64,000 nt of DNA from the NCBI RefSeq assembly GCF_014696615.1, contig NZ_JACJQJ010000029.1:41276-105275 (forward strand), in the 5' to 3' direction. This DNA is from Nostoc linckia FACHB-104 (GTDB taxonomy: Bacteria; Cyanobacteriota; Cyanobacteriia; Cyanobacteriales; Nostocaceae). The translations under genes were made by a program, and so were the position numbers. The notes under the pieces were generated by a model, which worked only from the letters and a program-made list of their open reading frames with translations, had not been told where the DNA came from and did not search any database. Of the stretch, positions 9,922 to 19,152 are shown piece after piece. Position 1 is the stretch's first letter, and each line of letters starts with the position of its first letter.

Positions 9922-10343
9922 TTGAATAATGCCAAGCATTCTGGTTTTAAAACTCCTTTAATCACTTTGATATTTCTAAATGATTTAGCAATCACCTCTT
10001 CACAAGAAATATCAATTTGCGATTGATTGATAGAAATTAAATCTTGAATTGAAGCGCCATAGATAATCTCTGAGATACCTGTCCAAACACAAGCCGTTGC
10101 ACACATAGGACAAGGTTCACCAGTGGTATATATGGTATACCCTGCCAAAGAAGGATTTTGAATTTTAGCTGTTAAACTACGAATAACATTGATTTCTGCA
10201 TGAGCAGATGGATCGTTATCTTGTCTTACAGTATTATGACCTACGGCAACAACTTCGTTATCTTTCACAATCACTGCGCCATAAGGTGTATCACCTTTTT
10301 TGGCTTCTGCGATCGCTAGACGCATAAAATATTCACGATCCAT
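9918..10343 (-). CDS. Nucleoside deaminase (CMP/dCMP deaminase fold)
   Basis: I choose the ATG at 10341-10343, giving 141 residues; an upstream TTG would add 12. The zinc site is HAEINVI plus PCPMCATACVW, the HAE...PCxxC signature of cytidine/guanine/tRNA-adenosine deaminases. YGAVIV near the start and the overall length fit guanine deaminase (GuaD-like) better than TadA, but substrate choice cannot be fixed from sequence. It is a soluble enzyme in base salvage. Confidence 0.85.
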   Translation of the reverse strand: MDREYFMRLAIAEAKKGDTPYGAVIVKDNEVVAVGHNTVRQDNDPSAHAEINVIRSLTAKIQNPSLAGYTIYTTGEPCPMCATACVWTGISEIIYGASIQDLISINQSQIDISCEEVIAKSFRNIKVIKGVLKPECLALFN

Positions 10344-10434
10344 ATTACCTAAGGAGTTCAAAAAGATACTTGTTAACAATATCGCATTTTAAATGTTGTT
10401 TCTACAAAATACTGAAAAATAGCTAGGGTTAAAT

Positions 10435-11253
10435 ATGTTACTTAGCAGAGAAAAAGCCGAATTCTATTTAACAGACATAGAAACACCACTGGGACAAGTA
10501 ATTAACTTAACTATCGCCGGATTGGTTCTTTTGTCTTCAGGAATTTTTGTAGCAGAAACTTATACTATTCCTGATTATGTCCGTTGCCAATTACAAATTA
10601 TTGATACTGTTATATTTATAGTTTTTGTAGTTGAATACGCCATCCGTCTATGGAGTGCAGAAAATAAGGTTAAGTACTTTTTCAGCTTATATTCCATTAT
10701 CGACTTAATTGCTATCTTGCCATTTTTTCTAGGAGCCGTAGATTTAAGCTTTATTCGTTTATTACGATGGTTTAGAATTTTAAGACTAATCAGGTTTATC
10801 GATAAAAGATTTTTCTTTGGTAGTGTTAGTACTGAAGACGGTGTAATATTTGCACGAATATTATTTACCTTATTTGCGATTATATTTGTTTACTCAGGCT
10901 TAATTTATCAAGTTGAACATCCTGTTAATCCCCAAGGTTTTGCCACTTTTTTAGATGCATTGTATTTTTCGATTGTCACTATGACAACTGTGGGTTTTGG
11001 AGATGTGACACCCGCTTCAGAATTAGGCCGCTGGTTAACAGTATTGATGATTTTGACAGGTATTGCCCTAATTCCTTGGCAAGTTGGTGATTTAATTAAG
11101 CGATTGGTAAAAACTGCAAACCAAATAGAAACAAATTGTTCTGGATGCGGATTAGCCTACCACGATGCGGATGCTGGGTTTTGTAAAAGATGCGGAACAA
11201 AGTTATCTGTGATGAGGGCTGATATGATCTCCGGTAAATCACCCATAATATAA
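10435..11253 (+). CDS. Voltage-gated-like potassium channel with C-terminal zinc ribbon
   Basis: This 272-residue protein has six membrane segments. The S4-like helix reads RLLRWFRILRLIRF with regularly spaced arginines, and the pore loop carries TMTTVGFGDVTP, the selectivity filter of K+ channels. After the last helix a short tail holds CSGCGLAY...CKRCG, a four-cysteine zinc ribbon near residues 236-256. The ribbon is an uncommon addition and could be a regulatory or assembly element. The start is the ATG at 10435. The neighbours suggest no operon. Confidence 0.88.
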   Translation: MLLSREKAEFYLTDIETPLGQVINLTIAGLVLLSSGIFVAETYTIPDYVRCQLQIIDTVIFIVFVVEYAIRLWSAENKVKYFFSLYSIIDLIAILPFFLGAVDLSFIRLLRWFRILRLIRFIDKRFFFGSVSTEDGVIFARILFTLFAIIFVYSGLIYQVEHPVNPQGFATFLDALYFSIVTMTTVGFGDVTPASELGRWLTVLMILTGIALIPWQVGDLIKRLVKTANQIETNCSGCGLAYHDADAGFCKRCGTKLSVMRADMISGKSPII

Positions 11254-11594
11254 AGAGAGGTGCATAAATCAGTGCGATCGCAAAACACAAAACCCAGAAT
11301 CCGACGTAGCAGCTTAATTATGGGTAATTTGCCGGACATGATATTATGCACAATCAAGATACCTGGCTGATTGTCCTAAAACACAATAAACAGGGACTTA
11401 ATGAAAAACTCCACCCACAAGGGGATGGCGTTTCCCGCAGACTTCCGATGAATCGTCAGATTCTTTAATCTGATACCAATTTGAAAAAATAATGCAACAC
11501 ATGACTTGACTTTAGGGGCGTACATCTGTACACCCCTGATAATAATGATCTGGTCAAATTGCGTATTTTATGGCGAGAAAAAGCTTTCTAGAGA

Positions 11595-12131
11595 TTAAGC
11601 ATGATGTTTCCAATCATAAGTTAATTGCAATAACCCAGATTCATAGGTTTCAACATTTTTCAATACCAGTAATGTTTCTAAACTGGCATCTTTACAGATT
11701 AGGGGAATTCCATCACCCAAAATAATCGGGTGGATGGAGAGAATCAATTGATCAAGCAGACTGTGGCTCATAAAATAATGGATGATCTCGCCCCCGCCAA
11801 CCAACCAGAGATCCCGCCCAGGTGATTGACGCAACCTGTTAATGAAATCCTTCAAATCACCGCCGATAAATTCTACGTTGTTGTCTACTTGACCTTGGAG
11901 AGTATTGGAAAAAACAAAACCTTGCTTACCTTTGTATGGATATTCGCCAAATCCAAGCAGTTGGTGATAGGTTTTGCTACCCATAAGTACTGTGTCAATT
12001 TGGTCAAAAAACTTAGCGTAACCATAATCTTGATCTGTAAATAGCCAATCTACTTCGCCTGATGTTCTCGCAATATATCCATCAAGGCTAGAGGCGATAA
12101 ATAACCGTATTTTTCGCATATTCACCTTCAT
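11595..12131 (-). CDS. Dihydrofolate reductase-like protein (RibD C-terminal family)
   Basis: The 178-residue protein has the pattern of the RibD-C/DHFR-like family: RLFIASSLDGYIAR near the start, GSKTYHQLL in the middle and LWLVGGGEIIHYF near residues 115-127, the glycine-rich NADPH-binding segment. Such small reductases use NAD(P)H; the true substrate is usually unknown. A second in-frame Met (MRKIRLF, residue 5) is an equally good start. Confidence 0.8.
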   Translation of the reverse strand: MKVNMRKIRLFIASSLDGYIARTSGEVDWLFTDQDYGYAKFFDQIDTVLMGSKTYHQLLGFGEYPYKGKQGFVFSNTLQGQVDNNVEFIGGDLKDFINRLRQSPGRDLWLVGGGEIIHYFMSHSLLDQLILSIHPIILGDGIPLICKDASLETLLVLKNVETYESGLLQLTYDWKHHA

Positions 12132-13019
12132 TCAGTTTTACAGATGAGGTTTCCGTTTCTCAACCGCGTAACAACTTAGCTCAGAATAATTAATTAAACT
12201 CTCAGCTTGCTTACACAACTGAAAATTTAACCATAGCTCCCTACATATATCAAAACCGCCCTAAACTAACTCTGGGGCGGCTTTGAGAGAAGAATTGTAC
12301 ATGGGGCTTTATAGCTTTATTGCCCCGGTTTCTGTATAAGAGGTTCTGTATGTATGTGTATACAAGATGCTTTTGACCCATTCCGGAAAAAATTTAGAAC
12401 TTGTATGTTCCCATACTAGAGTCTGGGTAATGGGGGATGAGGAATATAAACCAATACGGTTCCGTGAAGAAGATTTTCTGTTGAGGTAGGCAGAGGAAGC
12501 AGAGGGAGAGAAAAAAGGCTGAGCCGAACTGTATTGGAATATAAACACCAAATACCAAATGACAATTGAAAGTTATAATTTGCGATGTTAATATTTAGAG
12601 CATTAATAATATTAATTAATCATTATTTGAAATTACATAATTCATCGAAGAATTACATTAAATAAACTGAATAAATGAGCTTGCTCTGCCTAGAGAGTGA
12701 TTTTATCGCCGGAATTCTCTAATTCATTTTCATTCTCCAGATTGATGCGTGCTTTAATAAATCCAGATAAAAATAAATTATCGAACCTCAGATGAAGAGT
12801 TAACAACTTCAAATATCATATAACTCTTGAATAAGAATTATTATAAATTAATTTGTTATTCAAGTTATACAGAAGTTCATTTCTTCGCTAGGTTTATGAG
12901 CAAAATCAAGATGGAAGCACACCTAAAAAAAGGGAGTTTTCAATTAACCGAATTTAGGTAGATGCTTCTGTGTTGAAGTCCAAGTTATGCGTTTTTAGCG
13001 CTGTTATTGAGGAATAAAA
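12132..13019. other. Intergenic region with a MITE-like element
   Basis: About 890 bp without a supported gene. It contains a hairpin near 12252-12284 and the element at 12451-12537. Before the next gene there is AT-rich sequence that should hold its promoter. Confidence 0.55.
12451..12537. mobile_element. MITE-like element, 87 bp
   Basis: Terminal inverted repeats CCAATACGGTTC and GAACTGTATTGG match in 11 of 12 bases. The element is flanked by the 8-bp direct repeat AATATAAA (12443-12450 and 12538-12545), a clear target-site duplication. It encodes nothing. Confidence 0.7.
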
Positions 13020-13379
13020 ATGAAAATTATTGCTTTGGTCTCATCCATCTTACGTCCAGTACGTTTTTTAGTTCTCGCTTTTACCTGCACACTGCTCTTT
13101 GTATCTAATGCATTCCCTGCTTTTGCAATTGATAGCTATCAAAGCAATCCAGAAGAAGCCACTACACAACTTTTGGAAACTCAACGCAAGACTGACGAAG
13201 TAGGCAGATCTAACCCCCTAGGATTGAAAGAAGTTCAAAAGAAATCAAATGAGGGACTGAACGAAGTTCAAGGTGATGCAGATATCGACAAAATGAAACG
13301 TCCTGAAAATTCCACTAGTTCAACCTCAGTAGAAGATAATATCGAAAACTTTTTGGAAAAAGTAACAGGCAAGAAGTAA
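13020..13379 (+). CDS. Exported low-temperature-induced-type protein
   Basis: The 119-residue product begins with a long signal peptide (residues 1-37, ending NAFPAFA). A polar, Lys/Glu/Asn-rich mature part follows, with LKEVQKKSNEGLNEVQGDAD and a TSVEDNIENFLEKVTGK end. From memory it fits the small cyanobacterial proteins annotated as low-temperature-induced. Their biochemical role is unknown. It precedes Dps and other stress genes, and a terminator hairpin follows directly. Confidence 0.6.
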   Translation: MKIIALVSSILRPVRFLVLAFTCTLLFVSNAFPAFAIDSYQSNPEEATTQLLETQRKTDEVGRSNPLGLKEVQKKSNEGLNEVQGDADIDKMKRPENSTSSTSVEDNIENFLEKVTGKK

Positions 13380-13386
13380 GCCACGA

Positions 13387-13416
13387 ATAGTCCTCAGAGT
13401 AATAGTCTGAGGCTAT
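13387..13416 (+). terminator. Terminator after the low-temperature-type gene
   Basis: Inverted repeat ATAGTCCTCAGA / TCTGAGGCTAT with one mismatch, followed by GTTTTGATTTT. It lies 8 bp after the stop codon. Confidence 0.65.
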
Positions 13417-13710
13417 GTTTTGATTTTCGCCTGATTCTAGGTCTAAGCTAGCATCAGGTTATCTTCCAAAATAGTTTATAATCTCTTAATGTAAAAGCAT
13501 CTTGATAACTATAAATATTCAAGATGCTTATTACAATTGATAAAAAATAATAGATAGTTCAAATTTTAATATTTACGCATCTGTCAATTAGCATAAAAAA
13601 TAATTATTGAGTTTATGTTTAAGACAATTAACATTATTTCTGTGGGCTGATGTAGTTTAAGGATGAAATTTGGACACTTAATAAATAAGTTCGCCAAAAG
13701 AGAGAAAGTC

Positions 13711-14250
13711 ATGCCTAAGCCAAACATTGGATTAACAGAACAACAGCGTCAAGGTGTAATTGATTTACTAAATAAAGATTTAGCAGATTCTTATGTGCTG
13801 TTAGTCAGAACGAAAAAGTATCACTGGGATGTTGTCGGGCCTCAGTTTCGCACCCTGCACCAACTATGGGAAGAACACTACGAGAAACTGACTGAAAATA
13901 TCGATGCGATCGCAGAGCGGATTCGGACTTTGGGTGGTTACCCTGTAGGTACATTAGAGGGATTTTTACAGATTGCTACCCTGAAAGAAAAAGCTGGAAA
14001 AATTCCGACAGCTACAGGAATGGTAGCTCAACTAGTAGAAGATCATGAGCAGGTAATTCGTAACCTCAGGGAACACGTGAATAGCTCTAGCGAAGATTTC
14101 AACGATGAAGGAACTGCTGACTTTTTAACTGGATTGATGGAAGAGCATGAACAGATCGCTTGGATGCTGCGCTCCTTTATTGAAGGACAAGCATTGGAAG
14201 CAACCAGCCAACCTTCAGCGGCTGATACTCAAACTCCTGTAGGTGTATAG
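13711..14250 (+). CDS. dps: Dps-family ferritin-like protein
   Basis: Dps proteins form 12-subunit shells that oxidise and store iron and protect DNA. The 179-residue product shows the inter-subunit ferroxidase pattern: KYHWDVVGPQF with the first His, then LHQLWEEHYEKLTENIDAIAERI with the Asp and Glu ligands. The start at 13711 (MPKPNIG) fits the family; an in-frame ATG at 13663 would add 16 basic residues. The tail after residue 160 (ATSQPSAADTQ) is disordered. It stands within a stress-gene cluster. Confidence 0.9.
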   Translation: MPKPNIGLTEQQRQGVIDLLNKDLADSYVLLVRTKKYHWDVVGPQFRTLHQLWEEHYEKLTENIDAIAERIRTLGGYPVGTLEGFLQIATLKEKAGKIPTATGMVAQLVEDHEQVIRNLREHVNSSSEDFNDEGTADFLTGLMEEHEQIAWMLRSFIEGQALEATSQPSAADTQTPVGV

Positions 14251-14418
14251 GCTAATAAAGTTGGTTCAGGGTTAGGGATAAGCGCGACAAGTTTTCTTTT
14301 AATTGAAAAGGATTGAAAGGGTAAAGGTTGCAATTAATCCTTTACCCTTTTTACCCTTCCCCTTTCCCCAACCACAAACATATAAAAAATTGCAATAAAA
14401 AGATTTAAGGAGATTCCA

Positions 14419-15186
14419 GTGGCAGAAACCTATATAGCAGAACGTACTATTTCATCTGTATTTAAAGAACAGAAGCAAGTTGATGATGTAATTCGGCGTT
14501 TGTTAGATCGGGGTGTACCGAGAGATCATATTTCTGTGTTGGGCAGAAACTTTGAATCAGAAACTCGAATTGCTGGGTTTATTACCAAGAGAGATGTAAT
14601 TTTGGGAGGTTTAAGAACAGGAGCAATTTTTGGTTCCTTGTTTGGTTCCTTTCTCAGCCTGCTTACGGGTGTAGGCGTGCTGTTCATTCCTTTTGTTGGG
14701 CCAATTGTTGCCGCTGGCCCCATTAGTGCGGTGTTACTGGGGGCTGCAACAGGCGCGATCGCAGGTAGCGCTGGTGCGGGATTAGTATCAGTTCTCACGG
14801 CTTTAGGAATGCCAGAAGATAAAGCCACAATTTACCAAACCCGCTTACAAGCTGGCGAGTTTTTATTAATGGCAGAAGTCCCAAGCGATCGCACTGGCGA
14901 ATTTCAATTATTATTAGAAAGTGCTGGCGGTGAAGAAATTCACAGTAATGAGAAAATCTTAGCTCGTCCTTGTCCTGGCCTTTGCAACCGCCCAGAAGAC
15001 TTATCGCCAGAAGTTCGCTCTCATTTATCGAATGAAGCACAACGCACATTTATTGAACGCTATAACGTCACCCTAACGGAAACTAGCGACGAGTTCACAG
15101 CCGAACAAGCAGCTTGGGATGCAGTGCGTCAGCAATTTGATGAAGATGAAAATGGTGTTTGGTCAAAGTCTAAGATAAAAGCTTGA
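14419..15186 (+). CDS. General stress (YflT-like) protein fused to a ChaB domain
   Basis: This 255-residue protein starts at a GTG with an AAGGAG ribosome site (14406-14411). Residues 1-50 resemble the general stress protein 17M/YflT domain ([18 protein letters not shown]). A Gly/Ala-rich hydrophobic middle (residues 58-130) looks like two glycine-zipper membrane helices. Residues 190-250 match ChaB, a small domain first seen beside a cation transporter ([16 protein letters not shown], then AWDAVRQQF). The exact function is unknown. The fusion links a membrane stress protein to a ChaB-like module. Confidence 0.75.
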   Translation: MAETYIAERTISSVFKEQKQVDDVIRRLLDRGVPRDHISVLGRNFESETRIAGFITKRDVILGGLRTGAIFGSLFGSFLSLLTGVGVLFIPFVGPIVAAGPISAVLLGAATGAIAGSAGAGLVSVLTALGMPEDKATIYQTRLQAGEFLLMAEVPSDRTGEFQLLLESAGGEEIHSNEKILARPCPGLCNRPEDLSPEVRSHLSNEAQRTFIERYNVTLTETSDEFTAEQAAWDAVRQQFDEDENGVWSKSKIKA

Positions 15187-15364
15187 TTTTTGACAACTAA
15201 TTATAAATCCAGATAAAAACAGATGAATGCAGATTTATCTGTTTTTATCTGCAATTTGATCAACAATAATTAAGCGTTAATACCTACTCAATAACGCTAA
15301 AAAACATATAAATGTATTTTATTTTTGCTCAGACGCGATTAATCGCGCTTCTTCAATTACAGTA

Positions 15365-15766
15365 TTAGGGCAATTTATAGCTAGCAACGCGGATAGTTAA
15401 CTTACCTTTATTGGGGTCTTGGCTAAATACAAATGCCCCTTCTTCCGTTTCACCGCCAGATAAAAAGTCTATCTGTTGTTCCCCAGTTTCTGTAACTTTG
15501 CCGTTAATTTCTAACTCAGCCATGATTTGCACTGATTCGGCTGTATCTCCACCTTTATTGATCACTTCAAAAGGGACATAAAACTGTCCATTAATTTGGC
15601 GCGTTCTTTGTTTGTTAATGATGGATACTATGGGTGGTTGATTTTTGTCATTTAGCCAAGTGAATCCCACCATCCCGATAATTACTGTGAGGATAAATGA
15701 GGCAGCAGTAAATGTGATCCATTCAGCAAGCGATCGCTCTTCATGCTGGTTATCTTGATTATTCAT
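15365..15766 (-). CDS. TIGR02588 family small membrane protein
   Basis: I use the ATG at 15764-15766, which gives 133 residues. One membrane helix (about residues 15-37) is followed by an extracytoplasmic beta-rich domain with PPIVSI and INKGGDTAESVQI. It follows a TIGR02587-type gene and overlaps it by four bases (ATGA), the known pairing of the two families. The pair probably forms one membrane complex of unknown role. Confidence 0.75.
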   Translation of the reverse strand: MNNQDNQHEERSLAEWITFTAASFILTVIIGMVGFTWLNDKNQPPIVSIINKQRTRQINGQFYVPFEVINKGGDTAESVQIMAELEINGKVTETGEQQIDFLSGGETEEGAFVFSQDPNKGKLTIRVASYKLP

Positions 15767-16632
15767 ATCGCTAACCTGCCAGCTGCACCACCAATGGTTG
15801 CAGGTAATCCTAACATTAAAGTGTGATCTAACCACATTGTCCAGGGGTCACTCAAACTCAACTTTTGAAAGAACCACAGCATCAGCGCAGCGGCTAACAG
15901 TGAAACTAAATAAGACATAATGGTTTCGCTTGATGGGCGTTGAAAAATTCCTTTTTGTTGTCTGCGCTTTTGCTGGTCGGAAAAACCTGCCTGAAACACT
16001 ATGCCATAGGAAATCACCAACGATGTAGCGATAATCACTAGCAACCACGGAGGTGAAACTGTGGCTGCTAGCATGGGAATTTCATCTGTGGGGGCAATGT
16101 TAAATGCAATTACGGTCGCACCAATAAGAGTGGCACCTAAATCAGAGAGGGTGGCGTGTAAGTTACTCCGTGGTTTCTTAGTTGTTTGCCCTTCAGTATT
16201 GGTACTATCAGTATCCCCTAAAAATTGATTAGCTAATGCTACACCAAGAGTAAATGGTACACTTTCAAAGATGATTTTGCCTAGTGCTTCTCTCAGAGAA
16301 GTTTGCGGTGTCAGTTCTTGTAACAAAAAGAGCATCAAGCTAGAGCAAGCTAGCCCGATCGCCATTGCTTCTATAGTATCTATTATATCTTCGTAAGCTC
16401 GTCTACTATGTCTGCGTTTGCGGAAGCCTTCTGCTTGGTTAACTAAGAATACGCCAATAAACATCAAGGCGATCGCTAACATCATCATGGGTGGTTTTGC
16501 TAGCGATCCAATCCACCATACTTCCATTGTGTACAACAAGGGAATTCCAAACAAAAAGCCGCCACAGGTTCCCCTAATGATGTCATTAATCTCACTTTTC
16601 CATATATTTTTTTTACGATATTTTTTGGACAC
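15763..16632 (-). CDS. TIGR02587 family integral membrane protein
   Basis: The 289-residue protein has seven or eight hydrophobic helices and a basic N-terminus (MSKKYRKKNIWKSE). GTCGGFLFGIPLLYTMEVWW is characteristic of the TIGR02587 family. It is translationally coupled to the TIGR02588 gene through an ATGA overlap. The family has no proven function. Confidence 0.8.
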   Translation of the reverse strand: MSKKYRKKNIWKSEINDIIRGTCGGFLFGIPLLYTMEVWWIGSLAKPPMMMLAIALMFIGVFLVNQAEGFRKRRHSRRAYEDIIDTIEAMAIGLACSSLMLFLLQELTPQTSLREALGKIIFESVPFTLGVALANQFLGDTDSTNTEGQTTKKPRSNLHATLSDLGATLIGATVIAFNIAPTDEIPMLAATVSPPWLLVIIATSLVISYGIVFQAGFSDQQKRRQQKGIFQRPSSETIMSYLVSLLAAALMLWFFQKLSLSDPWTMWLDHTLMLGLPATIGGAAGRLAI

Positions 16633-16942
16633 TACTAAATTTTCCTTTCAGTTAAAACTTACTGAGTTATTGTTAGTCTAAAATAAGTAATTAATTGGGC
16701 AGTAATCAAGAGCGATCGCTTACTCAAGCATGGGTGTAAGCTAATCCCAAATACTTACTTGATTTATGATTTAGGAAGATTTTTATTATTTATTATAGAA
16801 GCTTCTAATTTTGCATCTATCTTGGGTAGAGAAAATCAGAAAGTCATTTACTTTCTCGTGATAGATGCGAATGTTGTATTTTCTAGTCTAAATTATTTTT
16901 GTTACTAATAATTCAACTTACTAAGAGTGCAGGTAAAAACTT
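16633..16942. promoter_or_regulatory. Divergent upstream region, TIGR02587 pair and csbD
   Basis: A 310-bp AT-rich gap between divergent genes. It must contain both promoters. No repeat or open frame was recognised. Confidence 0.4.
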
Positions 16943-17125
16943 ATGAGTATTGAAAAAAGAGTAGAAGCTACCGCCAAGAATATCGAAGGTAAAGCTCAGG
17001 AAATAATGGGAGAAGTAACTGGTAACCCAGCAGATAAAGCTGAAGGTAAAGCAAAGCAAGCTGAAGCCCAAGTTACACACACCACCGAAAACATTAAAGA
17101 TGAACTCAAAAAGGCTATAGATTAG
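16943..17125 (+). CDS. CsbD family stress protein
   Basis: The 60-residue, Lys/Glu/Ala-rich protein shows the CsbD pattern VEATAKNIEGKAQEIMGEVT and ADKAEGKAKQAEAQ. These small proteins are highly induced by stress in many bacteria and have no known activity. It is complete and likely monocistronic. Confidence 0.85.
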   Translation: MSIEKRVEATAKNIEGKAQEIMGEVTGNPADKAEGKAKQAEAQVTHTTENIKDELKKAID

Positions 17126-17207
17126 TTATCTAGGTCAGAATTTTGAGTGCAACCTTTGATAATAATTCGTAATTCGTAATTACGAAATTTTGACGGAATC
17201 TCAGCCT

Positions 17208-17321
17208 CTATAGGATTCATATTTGATTTTTGAAATTACATGTGTATGGTGCTTTAGCAATAGCGTAATGCACATCGCGAGTCACTGAAATTCTTTCAAA
17301 AATCAAATTGTATTCCTATAG
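17208..17321. mobile_element. MITE-like element, 114 bp
   Basis: Ends are 27-bp inverted repeats (17208-17234 and 17295-17321). They begin CTATAGGATTCATATTTG on the left and CTATAGGAATACAATTTG on the complement of the right, and both continue ATTTTTGAA. There is no coding capacity. No clear target duplication was seen apart from a possible TA. Confidence 0.6.
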
Positions 17322-17365
17322 CTTTATCAATGTATTAATGAATTGTAGAGAATTGGTATAAATTG

Positions 17366-17400
17366 TAGAACTCCATTTTTGTAAAGAAAGTGGAGTTCTA
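17366..17400. terminator. Bidirectional terminator hairpin
   Basis: Perfect 10-bp inverted repeat TAGAACTCCA / TGGAGTTCTA followed by TTCTTTTT on the + strand. It lies between convergent csbD and glsB-like genes. Confidence 0.6.
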
Positions 17401-17450
17401 TTCTTTTTAAGAAAGGTAATAAATTAACTCTAGCCATGAGCCTGATATTA

Positions 17451-17489
17451 TGGGGCTTAATAACTGCTACGACCAGTTATTAAGCCCCA
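17451..17489 (-). terminator. Hairpin formed by the last codons of the GlsB-like gene
   Basis: Perfect 16-bp inverted repeat TGGGGCTTAATAACTG / CAGTTATTAAGCCCCA with a 7-base loop. The stop codon and the final ten codons are inside it. No strong U-run follows, so it may protect the mRNA end as much as terminate. Confidence 0.5.
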
Positions 17490-17729
17490 TAAGAAAATAG
17501 CAATTATTGCGCCGATGACAGCAATAATTAGGCTAGGAATACTGAGAGAAGCAGCAGCAAATGTTGCTCCTGGTGGACTTAAGAAAGAAACTAAAGTTCC
17601 TCCAATCAAAGCACCAATTATACCTAAAACCATTGTCGAAACAATTCCGCCACCCTGACGACCTGGGTAAATAGCTTTAGCTATAGCGCCAGCAATAATA
17701 CCAAGAACAACCCAAGCAAGAAGGTTCAT
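17457..17729 (-). CDS. GlsB/YeaQ/YmgE family stress membrane protein
   Basis: The 90-residue protein has three glycine-rich membrane helices: LAWVVLGIIAGAIAKAIYPG at the start, MVLGIIGALIGGTLVSFL in the middle and LIIAVIGAIIAIFLWGLI at the end. This is the transglycosylase-associated/GlsB family of stress membrane proteins. Its last codons lie inside a perfect hairpin (17451-17489). It belongs to the local stress cluster. Confidence 0.9.
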   Translation of the reverse strand: MNLLAWVVLGIIAGAIAKAIYPGRQGGGIVSTMVLGIIGALIGGTLVSFLSPPGATFAAASLSIPSLIIAVIGAIIAIFLWGLITGRSSY

Positions 17730-18232
17730 AATATTCTATACCAAATGTAGTTACTAGGTTATTGATTACAGTCTAAAGTGACTTCTGCCATAAGAGATAA
17801 GTATAAATTGTAAAAAAAAATTGCCTGATACTGCTTAAAAAATAAATTGCGATATATACCTAGATTAAATTCTGCAAGTAACCATCCCAAAAAAAATTCT
17901 AGGCTTGGTATTTATACTATTCAAGCAACTTAGATATCCAGTTTGTTGTCGCAACTTAAAATTACTAAAAACTCGCAAAATATCACATACAATTACGGAA
18001 CAAGGTGCAGGGAGCAGGTGAAAAATTACAGCAGTTTGCAATTAAATAAAGAGAATTAAAGATAAAAATTCTTGTTCCCCCTCCTGGCTCCTGCCTTGCC
18101 ATAGCGATAATTTTTAACACCGAGCTACTTACATTGCCGAAAAATATTTGGTAAAAAGAAGATGTACAAACCCTTATATTTCGCTACATGATCCTCAAGT
18201 GACCCGTACATTTATCTCTACAGTAAGTATTA
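17730..18232. other. AT-rich intergenic region
   Basis: About 500 bp between divergent genes. It contains a stretch near 18001-18105 typical of degenerate dispersed repeats (GGTGCAGGGAGCAGG and CTCCTGGCTCCTGCC) and otherwise nothing recognisable. Confidence 0.4.
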
Positions 18233-19096
18233 ATGTTTCGTGTAAATCCAGACAATCTCGATCTCATTCTGCTTGAAGAAGCAGTTTGGGTTTTGCTTGG
18301 AGAAGTCAATCTACCGAGTTACGACTTTTCTCTTTCTCAATTCTTTGCTTGTCGTCGGCCGTGGAATCGCCCTGAGCAAATTACAGCGATTGGGAGATTT
18401 GGGGCAGTAACTAATTACGATGAGCTATATCAACAATTGGCAGCAGATGGTATATTCTTGGTTCACTCACCGGAACAACATCTTCTTGCCAGCGAGTTAC
18501 CGCGTTGGTATCCTCTGCTGGAAGGACTAACACCCAAAAGTTTTTGGTTTTCGGAACCACCTGATATTGCAATTCTAGAACAGACAATTGGACTACCGCT
18601 TTTTCTCAAAGGTAGTCGTCAAACCAGCCGTCACAAAGCCGCACTTTCAATCATTCGTTCGTCTGAGGATTACTACCGAGCAATCAAGGCTTACAAAGAA
18701 GATCCGATTTTGCATTACCAAGACCTTGTTTGCAGAGAATTTGTCCAACTACGACCTGTACCATCAGAGTTGACTGAGAAAATCCCTGCATCTTTCGAGT
18801 TCCGCTCATTTTGGTGGCGAGGGCAATGTGTGGGAGCAGCGCAATACTGGTCAACCTCTTATGATTGGAATCAACAAGAACATAAAGCAGCTCTCTTGGT
18901 TGCTAGTGAGGCTGCAATGCGCCTCAATCTACCATTTGTGGTAATTGATGTTGCACAAAAAATCAATGGTGAGTGGGTTGTGATTGAGTGTAATGATGGA
19001 CAAGAGAGTGGATATGCAGCTATTTCTCCGTTTACATTGTGGCAAAATTTGATTGCTAAGGAGAAAGAATTATTTGGTAACAAAAAATTGGGGTAA
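18233..19096 (+). CDS. ATP-grasp domain protein
   Basis: The 287-residue protein resembles ATP-grasp proteins annotated DUF4343. Features are PLFLKGSRQTSRHKA (near residues 120-135, ATP-binding lysine region), FEFRSFWWRGQCVGAAQYW and FVVIDVAQKINGEWVVIECNDGQESG (residues 225-265, metal- and ATP-binding acidic end). Such enzymes ligate a carboxylate to an amine or thiol using ATP; the substrate is unknown. Its stop lies in the stem of a terminator shared with ftsH. Confidence 0.7.
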   Translation: MFRVNPDNLDLILLEEAVWVLLGEVNLPSYDFSLSQFFACRRPWNRPEQITAIGRFGAVTNYDELYQQLAADGIFLVHSPEQHLLASELPRWYPLLEGLTPKSFWFSEPPDIAILEQTIGLPLFLKGSRQTSRHKAALSIIRSSEDYYRAIKAYKEDPILHYQDLVCREFVQLRPVPSELTEKIPASFEFRSFWWRGQCVGAAQYWSTSYDWNQQEHKAALLVASEAAMRLNLPFVVIDVAQKINGEWVVIECNDGQESGYAAISPFTLWQNLIAKEKELFGNKKLG

Positions 19097-19121
19097 CTCT
19101 GAGACTCCAGAATTACCCCAA
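19088..19121. terminator. Bidirectional terminator between the ATP-grasp gene and ftsH
   Basis: Perfect 9-bp inverted repeat TTGGGGTAA / TTACCCCAA followed by TTTTAAATTTT. The ATP-grasp stop codon is in its left arm. It serves convergent genes. Confidence 0.6.
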
Positions 19122-19152
19122 TTTTAAATTTTCAATTTATAGAAGCGATCGC

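Noticed and set aside
12309..12551. 80-residue open frame on the minus strand
   Set aside because: It spans a MITE with target duplication and low-complexity GAGGAAGC sequence, so it is not a gene.
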